Origin: Thalassobius sp047123305
GTDB taxonomy: Bacteria > Pseudomonadota > Alphaproteobacteria > Rhodobacterales > Rhodobacteraceae
Direction of reading: 5' to 3'
Assembly (NCBI RefSeq): GCF_047123305.1
Contig: NZ_CP138918.1
Location: 1,178,001-1,242,000, forward strand
Length of the DNA: 64,000 nt
How positions within the stretch are numbered: position 1 is the first letter of the stretch; each line of letters begins with the position of its first letter. A program made the translations under genes and the position numbers. The notes beneath the pieces are model-generated. The model did not search any database. It saw nothing but the letters and a program-made list of their open reading frames with translations, and was not told the DNA's origin. Positions 51,876 through 60,615 of this stretch are shown in pieces.

Positions 51876-52713
51876 TCAGGGCGTCACGTTCCAATTCAAA
51901 GGCCGCTGCGTAGGCGGCGCTGCCTTTGGCGGCGCGCCAGGCACAATAGAGCGCCATACGCCAATGGTGCCAGGGGGCCATCTGCTGCACCCGTTCTGTG
52001 ATCGCGGTGTCATCATAGGCTGATAGAAAAGCGGTCTCCTCGGCCTGCGTCAGCGGGCTGCCACGATAAATCAGCTGCATGGCGGGCGAAAGGAACAGGG
52101 CCATATCCTCCACCGGGTCACCCTGCGCCGGGCATTGCCAGTCTATCAACATATCGCCTGCATCGCGCATCAACAGGTTCCCCGGTACAGGGTCGCCATG
52201 CAGCAGGCACGTCTGGGTCGATGCGGCAACGGGTGTCTCAGGGCGCAGCGCCAGCAAGGCCGCGCGTTGCGCGTGCGGCAGGCCGTGCAGCAATGGGGCC
52301 GCCTGCGCCAGAACCTGATCCGATCCGCCCGCTAAGGGCCGCAAACCCTCCGGCGGCGGCGTCTGATGTAACCGCCGGAGCAGCGTCGCCGCCCGTGCCG
52401 GATCCTGTTGCCACGGCGTGCCGACCACGTGGCGATAGACCAGCACCACACCCTCGGCGCAATCGGCCACATGCATCAGCTCTGGCGCCAGATCCATCGG
52501 GGCCAGATGGCCCAACATCAGCGCCTCTTGCCGGGGCAGATTGGGAAACAGCGGGCTTTCTGCGCCCGGGCGGAACAGTTTCACCACCAATCCTGCCTCG
52601 ACCAGCAGCCACAACTGGTTGGTCTGACCACCACTCAACCGGTGCCACGCGCCTTTGGCATCGATCCCAAGGGACGCGATAAGGCGTTGCACGGAAAGAG
52701 GTGGGGTGGACAT
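51847..52713 (-). CDS. Choline/aminoglycoside kinase-like phosphotransferase
   Basis: A 288-residue kinase-like protein of the APH/choline kinase superfamily. The catalytic loop is CLLHGDPVPGNLLMRDAGD (about 180-198) and the metal-binding Asp is in MLIDWQCPAQGDPVEDMALF. The N-terminal lobe has LSGGQTNQLWLLVEAGLVVK with the ATP-binding Lys. Such proteins phosphorylate small alcohols such as choline, or thiamine (ThiK). The substrate is not evident, and a drug-resistance role is not implied. Converges with ubiB and starts 90 bases before the flgD gene region. Confidence 0.8.
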   Translation of the reverse strand: MSTPPLSVQRLIASLGIDAKGAWHRLSGGQTNQLWLLVEAGLVVKLFRPGAESPLFPNLPRQEALMLGHLAPMDLAPELMHVADCAEGVVLVYRHVVGTPWQQDPARAATLLRRLHQTPPPEGLRPLAGGSDQVLAQAAPLLHGLPHAQRAALLALRPETPVAASTQTCLLHGDPVPGNLLMRDAGDMLIDWQCPAQGDPVEDMALFLSPAMQLIYRGSPLTQAEETAFLSAYDDTAITERVQQMAPWHHWRMALYCAWRAAKGSAAYAAAFELERDALIRARAPAGS

Positions 52714-52802
52714 GGCGAAACCGGCGCTGACAGCTTTCGCGGACGCTATGCGCTTTGCCCGCCTCTCGCAAGCGCCCCAAGCACCCCAACCGCGCTAAGG
52801 GA

Positions 52803-53471
52803 TCAGCTGGCCCCTGGCGATCGCAATCCGGTGACCAGTGCCGCCTCGATCACAGCGTCTGCGGGCAACACAAGCTGCACGCCAGTCGGGCCAAGCCGGG
52901 CTTCGGAAATGGCGGCCCAGCTGTGGCCCGGTTGGGTTTGCGACAAAACCCCGTCCACATAGCTTTCGATCCGCAACATATAGGCCCCTTCCGGCACTTC
53001 ACCACCTGCGGCATCGCGGCCGTCCCAGACAACTTGCCCTGCTGCCGGATCCAGCGCCAAGCGGCGCAGCTCGGTGCCGTCCAGACTGGTGATCACCATC
53101 TCCGCCTGATCGGCAAAGCTCAGACCCTGCCCATGGAGTGTTACCGATGCCCCGTCATAAACCGCATGGCCGGCTAGCTGCCCTTCCATCCCGACCCAAT
53201 CAGCCAGCTGAGACAGCTGTGACTGCCCGTTGAGAGAGATCAGCGCATTCAGCAACGTGTTGGTCTGCACCTGTTGTTCAACACCCGAGAAAGTGGCCAG
53301 TTGGGTGGCATAATCCGAACTGTCCATCGGGTTCAGCGGGTCCTGATTCTGTGCCTGTACCGTCAGCATCTTGATGAAGGTCTCAAAATCCGAATTTGCC
53401 AGCACACTGTTTGTGGCGGGATTGGCGGGTTGGGCGGAAGTGCCTGTGTTCGTACCAGTGATGGTGGTCAT
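52803..53471 (-). CDS. flgD: Flagellar hook capping protein FlgD
   Basis: A 222-residue hook scaffold protein. The FlgD signature is FETFIKMLTVQAQNQDPLNP (about 30-49) followed by MDSSDYATQLATFSGVEQQV; the C-terminal FlgD Ig/Tudor part contains VVWDGRDAAGGEVPEGAYM. It is secreted to the hook tip to guide FlgE assembly. It follows the FliK-like gene by 9 bases in the same direction. Confidence 0.93.
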   Translation of the reverse strand: MTTITGTNTGTSAQPANPATNSVLANSDFETFIKMLTVQAQNQDPLNPMDSSDYATQLATFSGVEQQVQTNTLLNALISLNGQSQLSQLADWVGMEGQLAGHAVYDGASVTLHGQGLSFADQAEMVITSLDGTELRRLALDPAAGQVVWDGRDAAGGEVPEGAYMLRIESYVDGVLSQTQPGHSWAAISEARLGPTGVQLVLPADAVIEAALVTGLRSPGAS

Positions 53472-53480
53472 AAAGATCTC

Positions 53481-55238
53481 CTAGAGGCGAATGTCTAAGC
53501 GGCCATCGATGGCCGGCGTGGCGGAGGTGGAGAGGCGGCGATCAATACTGGGGTCCAAAGCAGTCAGCCCGTCTTCGGGCGGTTCAGGCGACCTTTGCGC
53601 CCCGTTTGATGCCCTGTCTGCCGCCCTGTCTGCCATACCGCCGGAGGCGCTGCTGTTGCGATCTGCGCCAAAATCCAAGGTGCTAAAACCGGCTTTGCGC
53701 AGCTCTGCCTGCAGCAGATCCAGATGTTTGCGCATCAGCTCCTGCGTCTCTGGGCGTTCCGCAAGAATCGCCAGGGTCAGCCCAGCCTCCCCAGGTTGCG
53801 CAATCAGCTTTACGGTGCCGAGCTCTTTTGGCGAGAGCGTGATTTCAACGGCCCCACCGGATTTCGGCAATTGTGGGTGCAGCTTAGACCAGACCGCCTG
53901 CGCCTGCACCTGAGCTTGGGCCTGAGCCAGCGCTTGGGGACCGGCCAAAGAGGGGGCGAGTGTCGGTGGAGCGGCCGGTGGGGCGAGGGCCAGACCTTCG
54001 CGGGATGTGCCGACATCTGACGTCAGAGACATCTGCAGATCCACGGGCGTGGCCGGCTGCACTTGCGGGTTCAAGCCGCCGGGCGCAGCGGCAATGGGGA
54101 GCGCAGGAGGAACCTCCGGTAGGGGTTTAGCGCCCCGAGCCGAGGGGCTGGACCAGGGGCGCATCGGTGCGGCCTCAAGACGTCCGGAGTTGTCTGGCTG
54201 TTCGGTGTCGGGTGGCTGGAGGGGATCCGCGTCACCCTTTGAGGCCACGGCCTTGGAGGATCCGCCGTGCTTCATGTCCGGTGCCTGGACAGGGGGTGCG
54301 TTCTGCAATGCGGCCGCTGTTGGCGGGGGCGGGTATGGTGCGTCTGCCTCCGTGCTGGCCGTAGCGGCGGCGGCAGAAGCGGGAGACACCCCGGTGTCGG
54401 TTTCGGCCGGCAGACTGATAGTTGCACCGTTCAAAGGTGCGGGGGGGCGGATCGGGCCGTCACTCTGATTATGGAGCGGCAACAATTGCGGCGCTTTGGT
54501 TGCGCTCGCCATTGCGGATGAGGGTGGATGGGCGGGCTGAGATCCATCTATAGAGCGACCCCCTGCCTGACGAGGCTGGGCTGATGGGACAGAGGGGTCC
54601 GCCAAAACGGAGGGGAGACGCTGGCCTGTCATTTGATGCATGGAGGCCAGCGGGCCACTGCTCTGCCTTTCCCCTGCCTCCGGGATTTTGTCCTGTGAGG
54701 GGCGGGTTGAAACGGTGATTTCTGGATCGGTGGTTCGCTCCGGAGATGCGGCAGGCGGGGGTATTGACGACGCCAGGTCTGGCGTCCCCACGTCCTGCGA
54801 AACCTCGGGAGACGGCGCCACAGGCGCTTGCAGGGTAGAAGGCAAGACTGACGGGCTGTGTGACTCAATGGATTGTGCTGCAATAGTACGCTCCGATCTG
54901 CCCTCCGGCGCATCCTGTGGGTCCGATGAAATCTGGTCAGCTGTTGACGGCAGATGCGGCCCCTTTGGTTTGGGATCTGCCAAGCCCTCTGCCTGCGTCC
55001 CTTTTTCGGGATCACGGTTTGGGGCGGAATCCGGGACAGCCTCCGAAGTCGCTAAAGAGTCCTCAACCGCGTCTGACGGCCGCTGCGGTGCCTGCGCGTC
55101 CCCGTCATGCTGCAACAGGAGGAGGAAGGTCCGCCAGGATGCGGCTGTTCCCGCTGGTGCTGCGGGTTGGGGCGGCACATTGGCGGGCAGCGCGACGCCG
55201 GTGGCAGGTCCGGCGGTTAAAGGCATGTGATCGGCCAT
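53481..55238 (-). CDS. fliK: FliK-like flagellar hook-length control protein
   Basis: A 585-residue protein. The long N-terminal part (about 1-440) is Pro/Ala/Ser-rich and low in complexity, as expected for the ruler. The C-terminal Flg_hook domain (about 450-545) has HPQLPKSGGAVEITLSPKEL, GTVKLIAQPGEAGLTLAILA and LMRKHLDLLQAELRKAGFST. The ATG at 55238 has GGAG upstream; a longer frame to 55334 is not supported. It is divergent from the rod-binding protein gene and precedes flgD. Confidence 0.85.
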   Translation of the reverse strand: MADHMPLTAGPATGVALPANVPPQPAAPAGTAASWRTFLLLLQHDGDAQAPQRPSDAVEDSLATSEAVPDSAPNRDPEKGTQAEGLADPKPKGPHLPSTADQISSDPQDAPEGRSERTIAAQSIESHSPSVLPSTLQAPVAPSPEVSQDVGTPDLASSIPPPAASPERTTDPEITVSTRPSQDKIPEAGERQSSGPLASMHQMTGQRLPSVLADPSVPSAQPRQAGGRSIDGSQPAHPPSSAMASATKAPQLLPLHNQSDGPIRPPAPLNGATISLPAETDTGVSPASAAAATASTEADAPYPPPPTAAALQNAPPVQAPDMKHGGSSKAVASKGDADPLQPPDTEQPDNSGRLEAAPMRPWSSPSARGAKPLPEVPPALPIAAAPGGLNPQVQPATPVDLQMSLTSDVGTSREGLALAPPAAPPTLAPSLAGPQALAQAQAQVQAQAVWSKLHPQLPKSGGAVEITLSPKELGTVKLIAQPGEAGLTLAILAERPETQELMRKHLDLLQAELRKAGFSTLDFGADRNSSASGGMADRAADRASNGAQRSPEPPEDGLTALDPSIDRRLSTSATPAIDGRLDIRL

Positions 55239-55285
55239 TCTGACTCCGACAAAAAGCGATTGGCCGGAAGATTCGCAGATTTCGG

Positions 55286-55300
55286 TTACCAGTCCTTTAC
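55286..55300. promoter_or_regulatory. Candidate CtrA-like site in flagellar divergent promoter
   Basis: TTAC-N7-TTAC has the spacing of the CtrA consensus TTAA-N7-TTAA with one change in each half. It lies in the 109-base gap between the divergent fliK-like gene and the rod-binding gene. Assignment rests on pattern and setting only. Confidence 0.35.
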
Positions 55301-55347
55301 CGGTTTGACGGAATACTCGTGAAAATTGAAACAATCAGGAGGCTGAT

Positions 55348-55656
55348 ATGACAGATTCGATTTCCGCCACGCAGATGCGCTTGTCGGGGACGCAGGCGCG
55401 CGCTCAGGACATGCCGCAGGCACAAGAACCGGCGCTGCGGCAGGTGTCTTCGCAGCTGGAGGCACTGTTTTTGGCTGAGATGTTAAAGGCTTCCGGATTC
55501 GGCGAAGTGTCCGAGTCCTTTGGCGGTGGGCAGGGCGAGGCGCAGTTTACCTCTTTCCTGCAGGATGTGCAGGCCGAACGGATGGTGCAGGCGGGGGGTA
55601 TCGGATTGGCCGAATCGCTGTTCAACGCTTTGAAGGAGATGCCGGATGATCTCTGA
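55348..55656 (+). CDS. Flagellar rod-binding protein (FlgJ N-terminal-like)
   Basis: A 102-residue protein with the rod-binding domain found in FlgJ but without the peptidoglycan hydrolase domain, as usual in Rhodobacterales. The core is RQVSSQLEALFLAEMLKASG (about 31-50) and GGQGEAQFTSFLQDVQAERM with a C-terminal GIGLAESLFNALK. It overlaps the next gene by 11 bases. AGGAGG is 9 bases before the ATG. Confidence 0.85.
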   Translation: MTDSISATQMRLSGTQARAQDMPQAQEPALRQVSSQLEALFLAEMLKASGFGEVSESFGGGQGEAQFTSFLQDVQAERMVQAGGIGLAESLFNALKEMPDDL

Positions 55657-55999
55657 GACAGAAACGGAACTGGCCGCACGTCTGGAGGGGCTGATCGCGG
55701 CGGAACGTGAAGCTTTGCTGGCGGGCGATACCGCGGCGCTGACTGCCTTGCTGCCACAAAAAGAGAAGCTGATAGCGGACTATGGCGCGGTGGCGTCCCG
55801 CGCCGGATTGGAGGCAATGCAGGCCAAAGTGCTGCGCAATCAGGCGCTGCTGGATCAGGCGATGTCGGGGTTGAAAGCGGCGGCCAAACGTCTGGCGGAG
55901 TTGCGCCGCGCCCGGGAAGGGTTGCAGACCTATGATCAAACCGGACGCAAACAGGCGTTGGGGCCAGCCTGCAAACAAAAGCTTGAACGGCGGGCATAG
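55646..55999 (+). CDS. FlgN-like flagellar export chaperone
   Basis: A 117-residue helical protein with heptad patterning through most of its length (ELAARLEGLIAAEREALLAG, EAMQAKVLRNQALLDQAMSG). Size, helix content and position just before flagellin and after the rod-binding gene fit FlgN-type chaperones of hook-associated proteins. No diagnostic motif is present. It overlaps the rod-binding gene by 11 bases. Confidence 0.55.
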   Translation: MISETETELAARLEGLIAAEREALLAGDTAALTALLPQKEKLIADYGAVASRAGLEAMQAKVLRNQALLDQAMSGLKAAAKRLAELRRAREGLQTYDQTGRKQALGPACKQKLERRA

Positions 56000-56237
56000 G
56001 CGGCAATTGCTGCAAAAGCTGGATAAATCTGGGTCAAATCACCGGTAATGGACAGAGCGGAATTAGCACTCTCTTAGGGTTTTCCACCCCATGTTGACGG
56101 CGCATCCTCTTGAGGGTGGCACGGTCCCGGCTCTGCAAAAGAGCGGGCTGTAAAGGTCAGAAAGACAGTCGACTCGTCCTTGGGGGCGGGATGTGGAAAC
56201 GGCCGTGAAACCGGCCAAGACTGAAGAAGGAATGCTT

Positions 56238-57449
56238 ATGTCCAGCATTTTGACCAACAACGGCGCCATGGTGGCGCTGCAGACATTGAAGATGGTGAAT
56301 TCCAGCCTTGCAGGCGCCCAGAATGAGATTTCGACCGGTAAATCGGTCAGCTCGGCCCGGGACAATGCGGCGGTCTGGGCGATCTCCAAGGTGATGGAAA
56401 CCGATGTGGGCGGCTTCCGCGCCATTTCGGACAGCCTGTCGCTGGGGCAATCCACCGTTGCCGTGGCACGTTCGGCCACTGAAACGATCACCGATCTTCT
56501 GAACCAGATGAAACAGAAAATTGTTGCCGCACAGGGCGATAACGTGGATCGCGCCAAGATCAACGCGGATGTAACAGCGTTGAAAAATCAGGTGGCCTCG
56601 GTGGTCAGTGCAGCCCAGTTCAACGGGCTCAACCTGGTGGATGGCACCACCGCCACCACCAATGTGCTGGCCTCGCTGGATCGCGCCGGCACCGGCACGG
56701 TAACCGCTTCGTCGATCACGGTGACCGGTCAGGACATGTCCACCGGCGGCTATACGGCAAAGGACGTTTTGTCAGGATCCTCTGCGGGGGCATCGGGCAA
56801 CGGGGATGCTGTGGCCTTTAACCTGGATGCGGGGGGCGGCAACGAACAGGTGGAAATCGCCGAAAACGGTCCAGCCTTTGCCACCGGGGATTCGGTCAGC
56901 TTGACGGTGTCCGGGCAGACCGTGTCCTACACGGTGAGCGCGGATGATGTCGCGGCAACCACCACGGCAGACATCATTGCGATTGCGCTGAAAAACAAGA
57001 TCGACGCGCTGAACATTGCCGATCTGGTTGTCGATTATGACAGCGGCACGCCCGGCACCCTGGATTTCACCAACAACAGCACGCTGGATATGACCATCAG
57101 TGGTCAGTTTACCAACCAGGGCGCAGGGGGGCTGGGGGCGATGGATGGCATCGACGTGTCCACCGGCACCGGGGCCAATGCGGCGTTGGCGACGGTTGAA
57201 GCCTTGATCAACACCTCGATCTCGGCCGCGTCGACCTTCGGTTCGGCCGAAGGGCGGATTGCGACTCAGGCGGATTTCATCTCCAACCTGACGGATTCGC
57301 TGCGCCTTGGCATCGGGGCGTTGGTTGATGCCGACATGGAGGAAGCTTCGGCCCGCCTGCAAGCGCTGCAAACGCAGCAACAGCTGGCGATCCAATCGCT
57401 GTCGATCGCCAACCAGGCGCCACAGTCGATCCTGTCGCTGTTCCGGTAA
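56238..57449 (+). CDS. fliC: Flagellin
   Basis: A 403-residue flagellin. The conserved N-terminal D0/D1 region starts SSILTNNGAMVALQTLKMVN (about 2-21), STGKSVSSARDNAAVWAIS and QFNGLNLVDG; the C-terminal D1/D0 region has AEGRIATQADFISNLTDSLR and LQALQTQQQLAIQSLSIANQ ending SLFR. The middle (about 145-310) is the variable surface-exposed part. The ATG at 56238 has GAAGAAGGA upstream. The 238 bases before it carry the promoter and leader. Confidence 0.95.
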   Translation: MSSILTNNGAMVALQTLKMVNSSLAGAQNEISTGKSVSSARDNAAVWAISKVMETDVGGFRAISDSLSLGQSTVAVARSATETITDLLNQMKQKIVAAQGDNVDRAKINADVTALKNQVASVVSAAQFNGLNLVDGTTATTNVLASLDRAGTGTVTASSITVTGQDMSTGGYTAKDVLSGSSAGASGNGDAVAFNLDAGGGNEQVEIAENGPAFATGDSVSLTVSGQTVSYTVSADDVAATTTADIIAIALKNKIDALNIADLVVDYDSGTPGTLDFTNNSTLDMTISGQFTNQGAGGLGAMDGIDVSTGTGANAALATVEALINTSISAASTFGSAEGRIATQADFISNLTDSLRLGIGALVDADMEEASARLQALQTQQQLAIQSLSIANQAPQSILSLFR

Positions 57450-57455
57450 GGCTAT

Positions 57456-57482
57456 TCAGGGGCGTGGCCTTCGCGCCCCTGA
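57456..57482 (+). terminator. Hairpin after flagellin
   Basis: TCAGGGGCG (57456-57464) pairs with CGCCCCTGA (57474-57482) around 9 bases, 7 bases past the fliC stop. There is no T-run, so it may stabilise the abundant fliC mRNA or act as a weak terminator before flaF. Confidence 0.5.
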
Positions 57483-57579
57483 CCCTCCGTTAACGCGATC
57501 CCAATCAGAGCGGCCCCGCGATCAAGGCTTGGCGGCGCTTTGAAGATTTTGCTCCCTCGACCACCGGAAGGACTTTGCT

Positions 57580-57960
57580 GTGCAACCCGAACTGATGGCG
57601 CGCCGCGCCTATTCAGAACCCTCCCCCGCGGTTCAAAGCCCAAGGCGGGTGGAATATGCCGCTTTTGCCAAGGTCACTCAGGCACTGGCCGCGCTGTCGG
57701 ACCGCCCCCCCACCGCTGGCCTTGCGCCGCTGGCCCAGGCGCTGCACCGCAATCGGCAGCTTTGGACCGTGTTGGCCTGCGATGTGGCCGCAAAAGAAAA
57801 CCCTCTGCCAGAGGTGTTAAAGGCCAACATTTTATACCTGGCAGAGTTCACCTTTATGCACAGTGCCAAAGTGTTGCAGGGCCAGGCCAATGTCGCGACG
57901 CTAGTTGACGTGAACAGGGCAATCATGCGCGGCCTGCATAGCAAAGGAGACCGGGCATGA
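57580..57960 (+). CDS. flaF: Flagellar biosynthesis regulator FlaF
   Basis: A 126-residue FlaF protein, needed with FlbT for normal flagellin production in alphaproteobacteria. VEYAAFAKVTQALAALSD (about 25-42) and AALHRNRQLW-like QALHRNRQLWTVLACDVA (about 53-70), NPLPEVLKANILYLAEFTF and DVNRAIMRGL are typical. The start is GTG at 57580 with GGAAGGA 7 bases upstream; an ATG 15 bases in is possible. It overlaps flbT by 4 bases. Confidence 0.88.
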   Translation: MQPELMARRAYSEPSPAVQSPRRVEYAAFAKVTQALAALSDRPPTAGLAPLAQALHRNRQLWTVLACDVAAKENPLPEVLKANILYLAEFTFMHSAKVLQGQANVATLVDVNRAIMRGLHSKGDRA

Positions 57961-58361
57961 GTGGGCTTGTGCTGAAACTGAGCCCGAAAGAGCGGCTGTT
58001 GATCAATGGCGCGGTTCTGGAAAACGGCGATCGCCGGGGACGGCTGTGTATCCTCACACCTGACGCCCATATCCTGCGGTTGCGCGATGCGCTGCATCCC
58101 GAGGAGGCCAACACACCGGTACGGCGGTTATGTTACGCCACCCAGCTGGTGCTGAGCGGCGATGCCGATCCCGAAGTGTCGCGCCTGCAACTGCTGCGCC
58201 GCATCGAAGAGTTGAGCCGGGTTTTGACCGATGCGGACAGCCGCCGCCACCTGACTGAGGCAACCGAGGCGGTGTTGAAAGACCAGTTTTATCGTTGTCT
58301 GAAATCCCTGAGGGCGCTGCTGCCGCGGGAAGACCGCTTGCTGGCTGCGGCCCGGGCGTGA
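57957..58361 (+). CDS. flbT: Flagellar biosynthesis repressor FlbT
   Basis: A 134-residue protein of the FlbT family, which in Caulobacter binds the flagellin mRNA leader and represses its translation. MSGLVLKLSPKERLLINGAV (about 1-20), LENGDRRGRLCILTPDAHIL and PVRRLCYATQLVLSGDAD are characteristic. It overlaps flaF upstream and the DUF1217 gene downstream (GTGA), so the three are translationally coupled. Confidence 0.9.
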   Translation: MSGLVLKLSPKERLLINGAVLENGDRRGRLCILTPDAHILRLRDALHPEEANTPVRRLCYATQLVLSGDADPEVSRLQLLRRIEELSRVLTDADSRRHLTEATEAVLKDQFYRCLKSLRALLPREDRLLAAARA

Positions 58362-59155
58362 GTTTCCAGCCGATCCTGACCGGCGGCGGGCTTGCGGGCT
58401 GGCGGTTTCTGACGCGCAGCCTGACGGACCAGACGGCGGTCTTTGCGGCGCAGCCCCAGTTGCAGCGCGATATCCAGTATTTTCAGGACAGAATCGCCAA
58501 GATCGAAACGCCGGCGCAACTGGTCGGGGATTACCGGTTGCTTGGGGTGGCCTTGGGCGCGTTTGGTCTGTCCGATGACATCTCCAGCCGCGCCTTTATC
58601 GAACGCCTCCTGCAGGAGGGGGCAACAGCCCCCGAAGCTCTAGCCAACAAGCTGAGTGACAGCCGTTACAAGGCGCTGGCCGCGGCCTTTGGGTTCGATC
58701 AACCTGTGTCGCGGGTGGCGGAACCTGGGTTCGCTGAAGAGATTGCCGATCGCTATCAGGCGCAAAATTTTGAGATTGCAGTGGGGGCGCAGAACGATGA
58801 TCTGCGCATGGCGCTTTATGCCCAGCGGCAGTTATCTGAGGTGGTCAGCGCAGCCGGATCGGAGGATGCCAAATGGTATCGGATCATGGGCGAAGCCCCG
58901 CTGCGCCGGGTGATCGAAGCGGCCTTGGGGCTGCCCGCCAGTTTTGGTCAGATCGATCTGGATCAGCAGCTGGGGGTGTTTAAAACACGGTTTGCTGCGC
59001 AGTTTTCGCAAGACGGGCTGGCGGCTCTTGCAGAGACGGAGCTGCGGGATCAGCTGATAGATCGGTATTTGTTGACCCAACAGGCGGCTGCGGTCCGGCA
59101 GATCAGTGCCGGTGCGGTCGCTTTAACGTTGCTGCAATCCAATGCACGCGGTTGA
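58358..59155 (+). CDS. DUF1217 flagellar-locus protein
   Basis: A 265-residue protein of the DUF1217 family, found in flagellar clusters of alphaproteobacteria and sometimes called a flagellar protein of unknown role. Signature parts are FQPILTGGGLAGWRFLTRSL (about 3-22), FQDRIAKIETPAQLVGDYRL, GLSDDISSRAFIERLLQEG and WYRIMGEAPLRRVIEAALGL. The GTG start at 58358 overlaps the flbT stop and gives the family N-terminus. A longer frame from 58295 lies inside flbT. Confidence 0.82.
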   Translation: MSFQPILTGGGLAGWRFLTRSLTDQTAVFAAQPQLQRDIQYFQDRIAKIETPAQLVGDYRLLGVALGAFGLSDDISSRAFIERLLQEGATAPEALANKLSDSRYKALAAAFGFDQPVSRVAEPGFAEEIADRYQAQNFEIAVGAQNDDLRMALYAQRQLSEVVSAAGSEDAKWYRIMGEAPLRRVIEAALGLPASFGQIDLDQQLGVFKTRFAAQFSQDGLAALAETELRDQLIDRYLLTQQAAAVRQISAGAVALTLLQSNARG

Positions 59156-59188
59156 TCAGTTGCGTCCCGGATTAAGAGAGGCTGAGAG

Positions 59189-60532
59189 TCAGGGGGCGCT
59201 TTGCGGGACCGCCCGATCTGCGCGTTTGAGGATCAGCCGTAACCGATTGAAACTGTCCGTAATATCGCCGCTTTCTTCCTGTGCCAGAAACCGGTCCAAC
59301 TCGGGCCAAGCGGCAATTGCGCGGTCCAGTTCGGGATCTGATCCCGTTGCATAGAGCCCAGCGCGGATCATCATGGCAGAGCTGTCATAGAGTCCCAACA
59401 GCTGACGGGCCCGGGCAATCGTCTGGTTTTCCTCTTCGGTCGCTGCCAGTGTTAGGGCCCGTGATACCGATCGGAGCAGATCGATGGCCGGGTAGCGCCC
59501 GCGTTCGGCAATCTCGCGATCCAGCACCACATGACCGTCCAGCACCCCCCGTAGAATATCGGCAACCGGCCCCTCCATGTCAGAGCCGGCGACCAGCACG
59601 CTGAACACGGCGGTGATGTCGCCCTGCCCAACAACGCCAGTGCCAGTCCGTTCGCACAGCGCCGTAATTAGATGCGGTGTGGAGGGGGGAAAGCCGTGAA
59701 ACCCAGCGGTTTCGCCCGTGCTCAGCGCCACCTCGCGATGCGCCTCCGCCAGGCGGGTGACCGAATCCATCAGCAAAAGCACCTGTTTGCCCTGATCGCG
59801 AAAATATTCGGCAACAGTGACGGCCGCGGCGGCACATCTGCGCCGCGCAAGCGCCGGGCGATCCGAGGTTTCGGCCAAAATGACCGTCCGTTTCATGCCG
59901 TCAGGGCCCAGAGTGTTTTCTACAAAATCCCGCAGCTCGCGTCCGCGTTCTCCGATCAGAGCAAGGACGATCACCTCTGCCTCCAGCGCCCGGGCGAACT
60001 GGGCCAGAAGCATGGATTTTCCAACGCCCGAACCGGCAAAAAGGCCGATGCGCTGGCCGCGCACAATGGGCAATAAAGTGTTGAAGCAAGTCATGCCGCT
60101 GCGCAACCGGCTGCCGAAACCACGCCGTTGCGCCGGGGCAGGTGGGGGGGCGGCAAGGGCGCGCGGGACGCCGTGTACCAGGGACCGGCCATCCAGCGGC
60201 GCGCCGGTTGAATCGATGATCCGCCCGATCCATTGCGCGCAGGGGCCAAGCGTAAGGGGCGGGTGCAGGGTGGCCGAATCGCCCAGAGACAGGCCGTCAC
60301 AGCTGCCATCCGGTAAAATTTCAATGCAATTTTCGCGCAATCTCACCACATCTCCCCATACAGAACGTGACGTCTTGAGGTGCAGTTTTACGCGGTCACC
60401 TAACGCGGCCCGGCCTTCTAAGTCTTTGATAGAAATGAGTCCTTTTTCAATCCCATTGACCCAGCCCAGCGGGTGCTGATGGGCAATCTCGGCAATGCGA
60501 TCGGTCAGGTCGGGGATGGTCGGCATCTGCAT
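59189..60532 (-). CDS. fliI: Flagellum-specific ATPase FliI
   Basis: A 447-residue ATPase of the type III flagellar export apparatus. Walker A is GLFAGSGVGKSMLLAQFARA (about 160-179), and Walker B is QVLLLMDSVTRLAEAHREVA (about 242-261) with the family segment TGETAGFHGFPPSTPHLI. VIVLALIGERGRELRDFVEN and LDGHVVLDREIAERGRYPAI match F1-beta-like FliI. The ATG at 60532 has GGAG 8 bases upstream; a longer frame runs into the flgB region and is rejected. It is divergent from flgB, 83 bases apart. Confidence 0.95.
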   Translation of the reverse strand: MQMPTIPDLTDRIAEIAHQHPLGWVNGIEKGLISIKDLEGRAALGDRVKLHLKTSRSVWGDVVRLRENCIEILPDGSCDGLSLGDSATLHPPLTLGPCAQWIGRIIDSTGAPLDGRSLVHGVPRALAAPPPAPAQRRGFGSRLRSGMTCFNTLLPIVRGQRIGLFAGSGVGKSMLLAQFARALEAEVIVLALIGERGRELRDFVENTLGPDGMKRTVILAETSDRPALARRRCAAAAVTVAEYFRDQGKQVLLLMDSVTRLAEAHREVALSTGETAGFHGFPPSTPHLITALCERTGTGVVGQGDITAVFSVLVAGSDMEGPVADILRGVLDGHVVLDREIAERGRYPAIDLLRSVSRALTLAATEEENQTIARARQLLGLYDSSAMMIRAGLYATGSDPELDRAIAAWPELDRFLAQEESGDITDSFNRLRLILKRADRAVPQSAP

Positions 60533-60579
60533 CAATCTCGCTCCAATTTTTCTGAAAACAATTTCTAAAGGAATCGGGG

Positions 60580-60594
60580 TTAAGCCTTGGTTGA
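60580..60594. promoter_or_regulatory. Candidate CtrA-like site between fliI and flgB
   Basis: TTAA-N7-TTGA matches the CtrA consensus TTAA-N7-TTAA at 7 of 8 positions. It lies in the 83-base gap between divergent fliI and flgB, 21 bases before the flgB ATG. CtrA controls flagellar genes in Rhodobacterales; binding here is not shown. Confidence 0.45.
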
Positions 60595-60615
60595 AGCAGA
60601 TGAGGAGACTCGCTG

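Noticed and set aside
51847..52713. Antibiotic resistance gene (aminoglycoside phosphotransferase)
   Set aside because: The kinase fold is shared with choline and thiamine kinases; the housekeeping setting gives no reason to infer resistance.
56117..56132. Sigma-54-like promoter (TGGCACG with GG-N10-GC) upstream of flagellin
   Set aside because: The -24 part is perfect, but the -12 part keeps only GC (CGGCT instead of TTGCT), and sigma-54 is not expected to control flagellin in this group.
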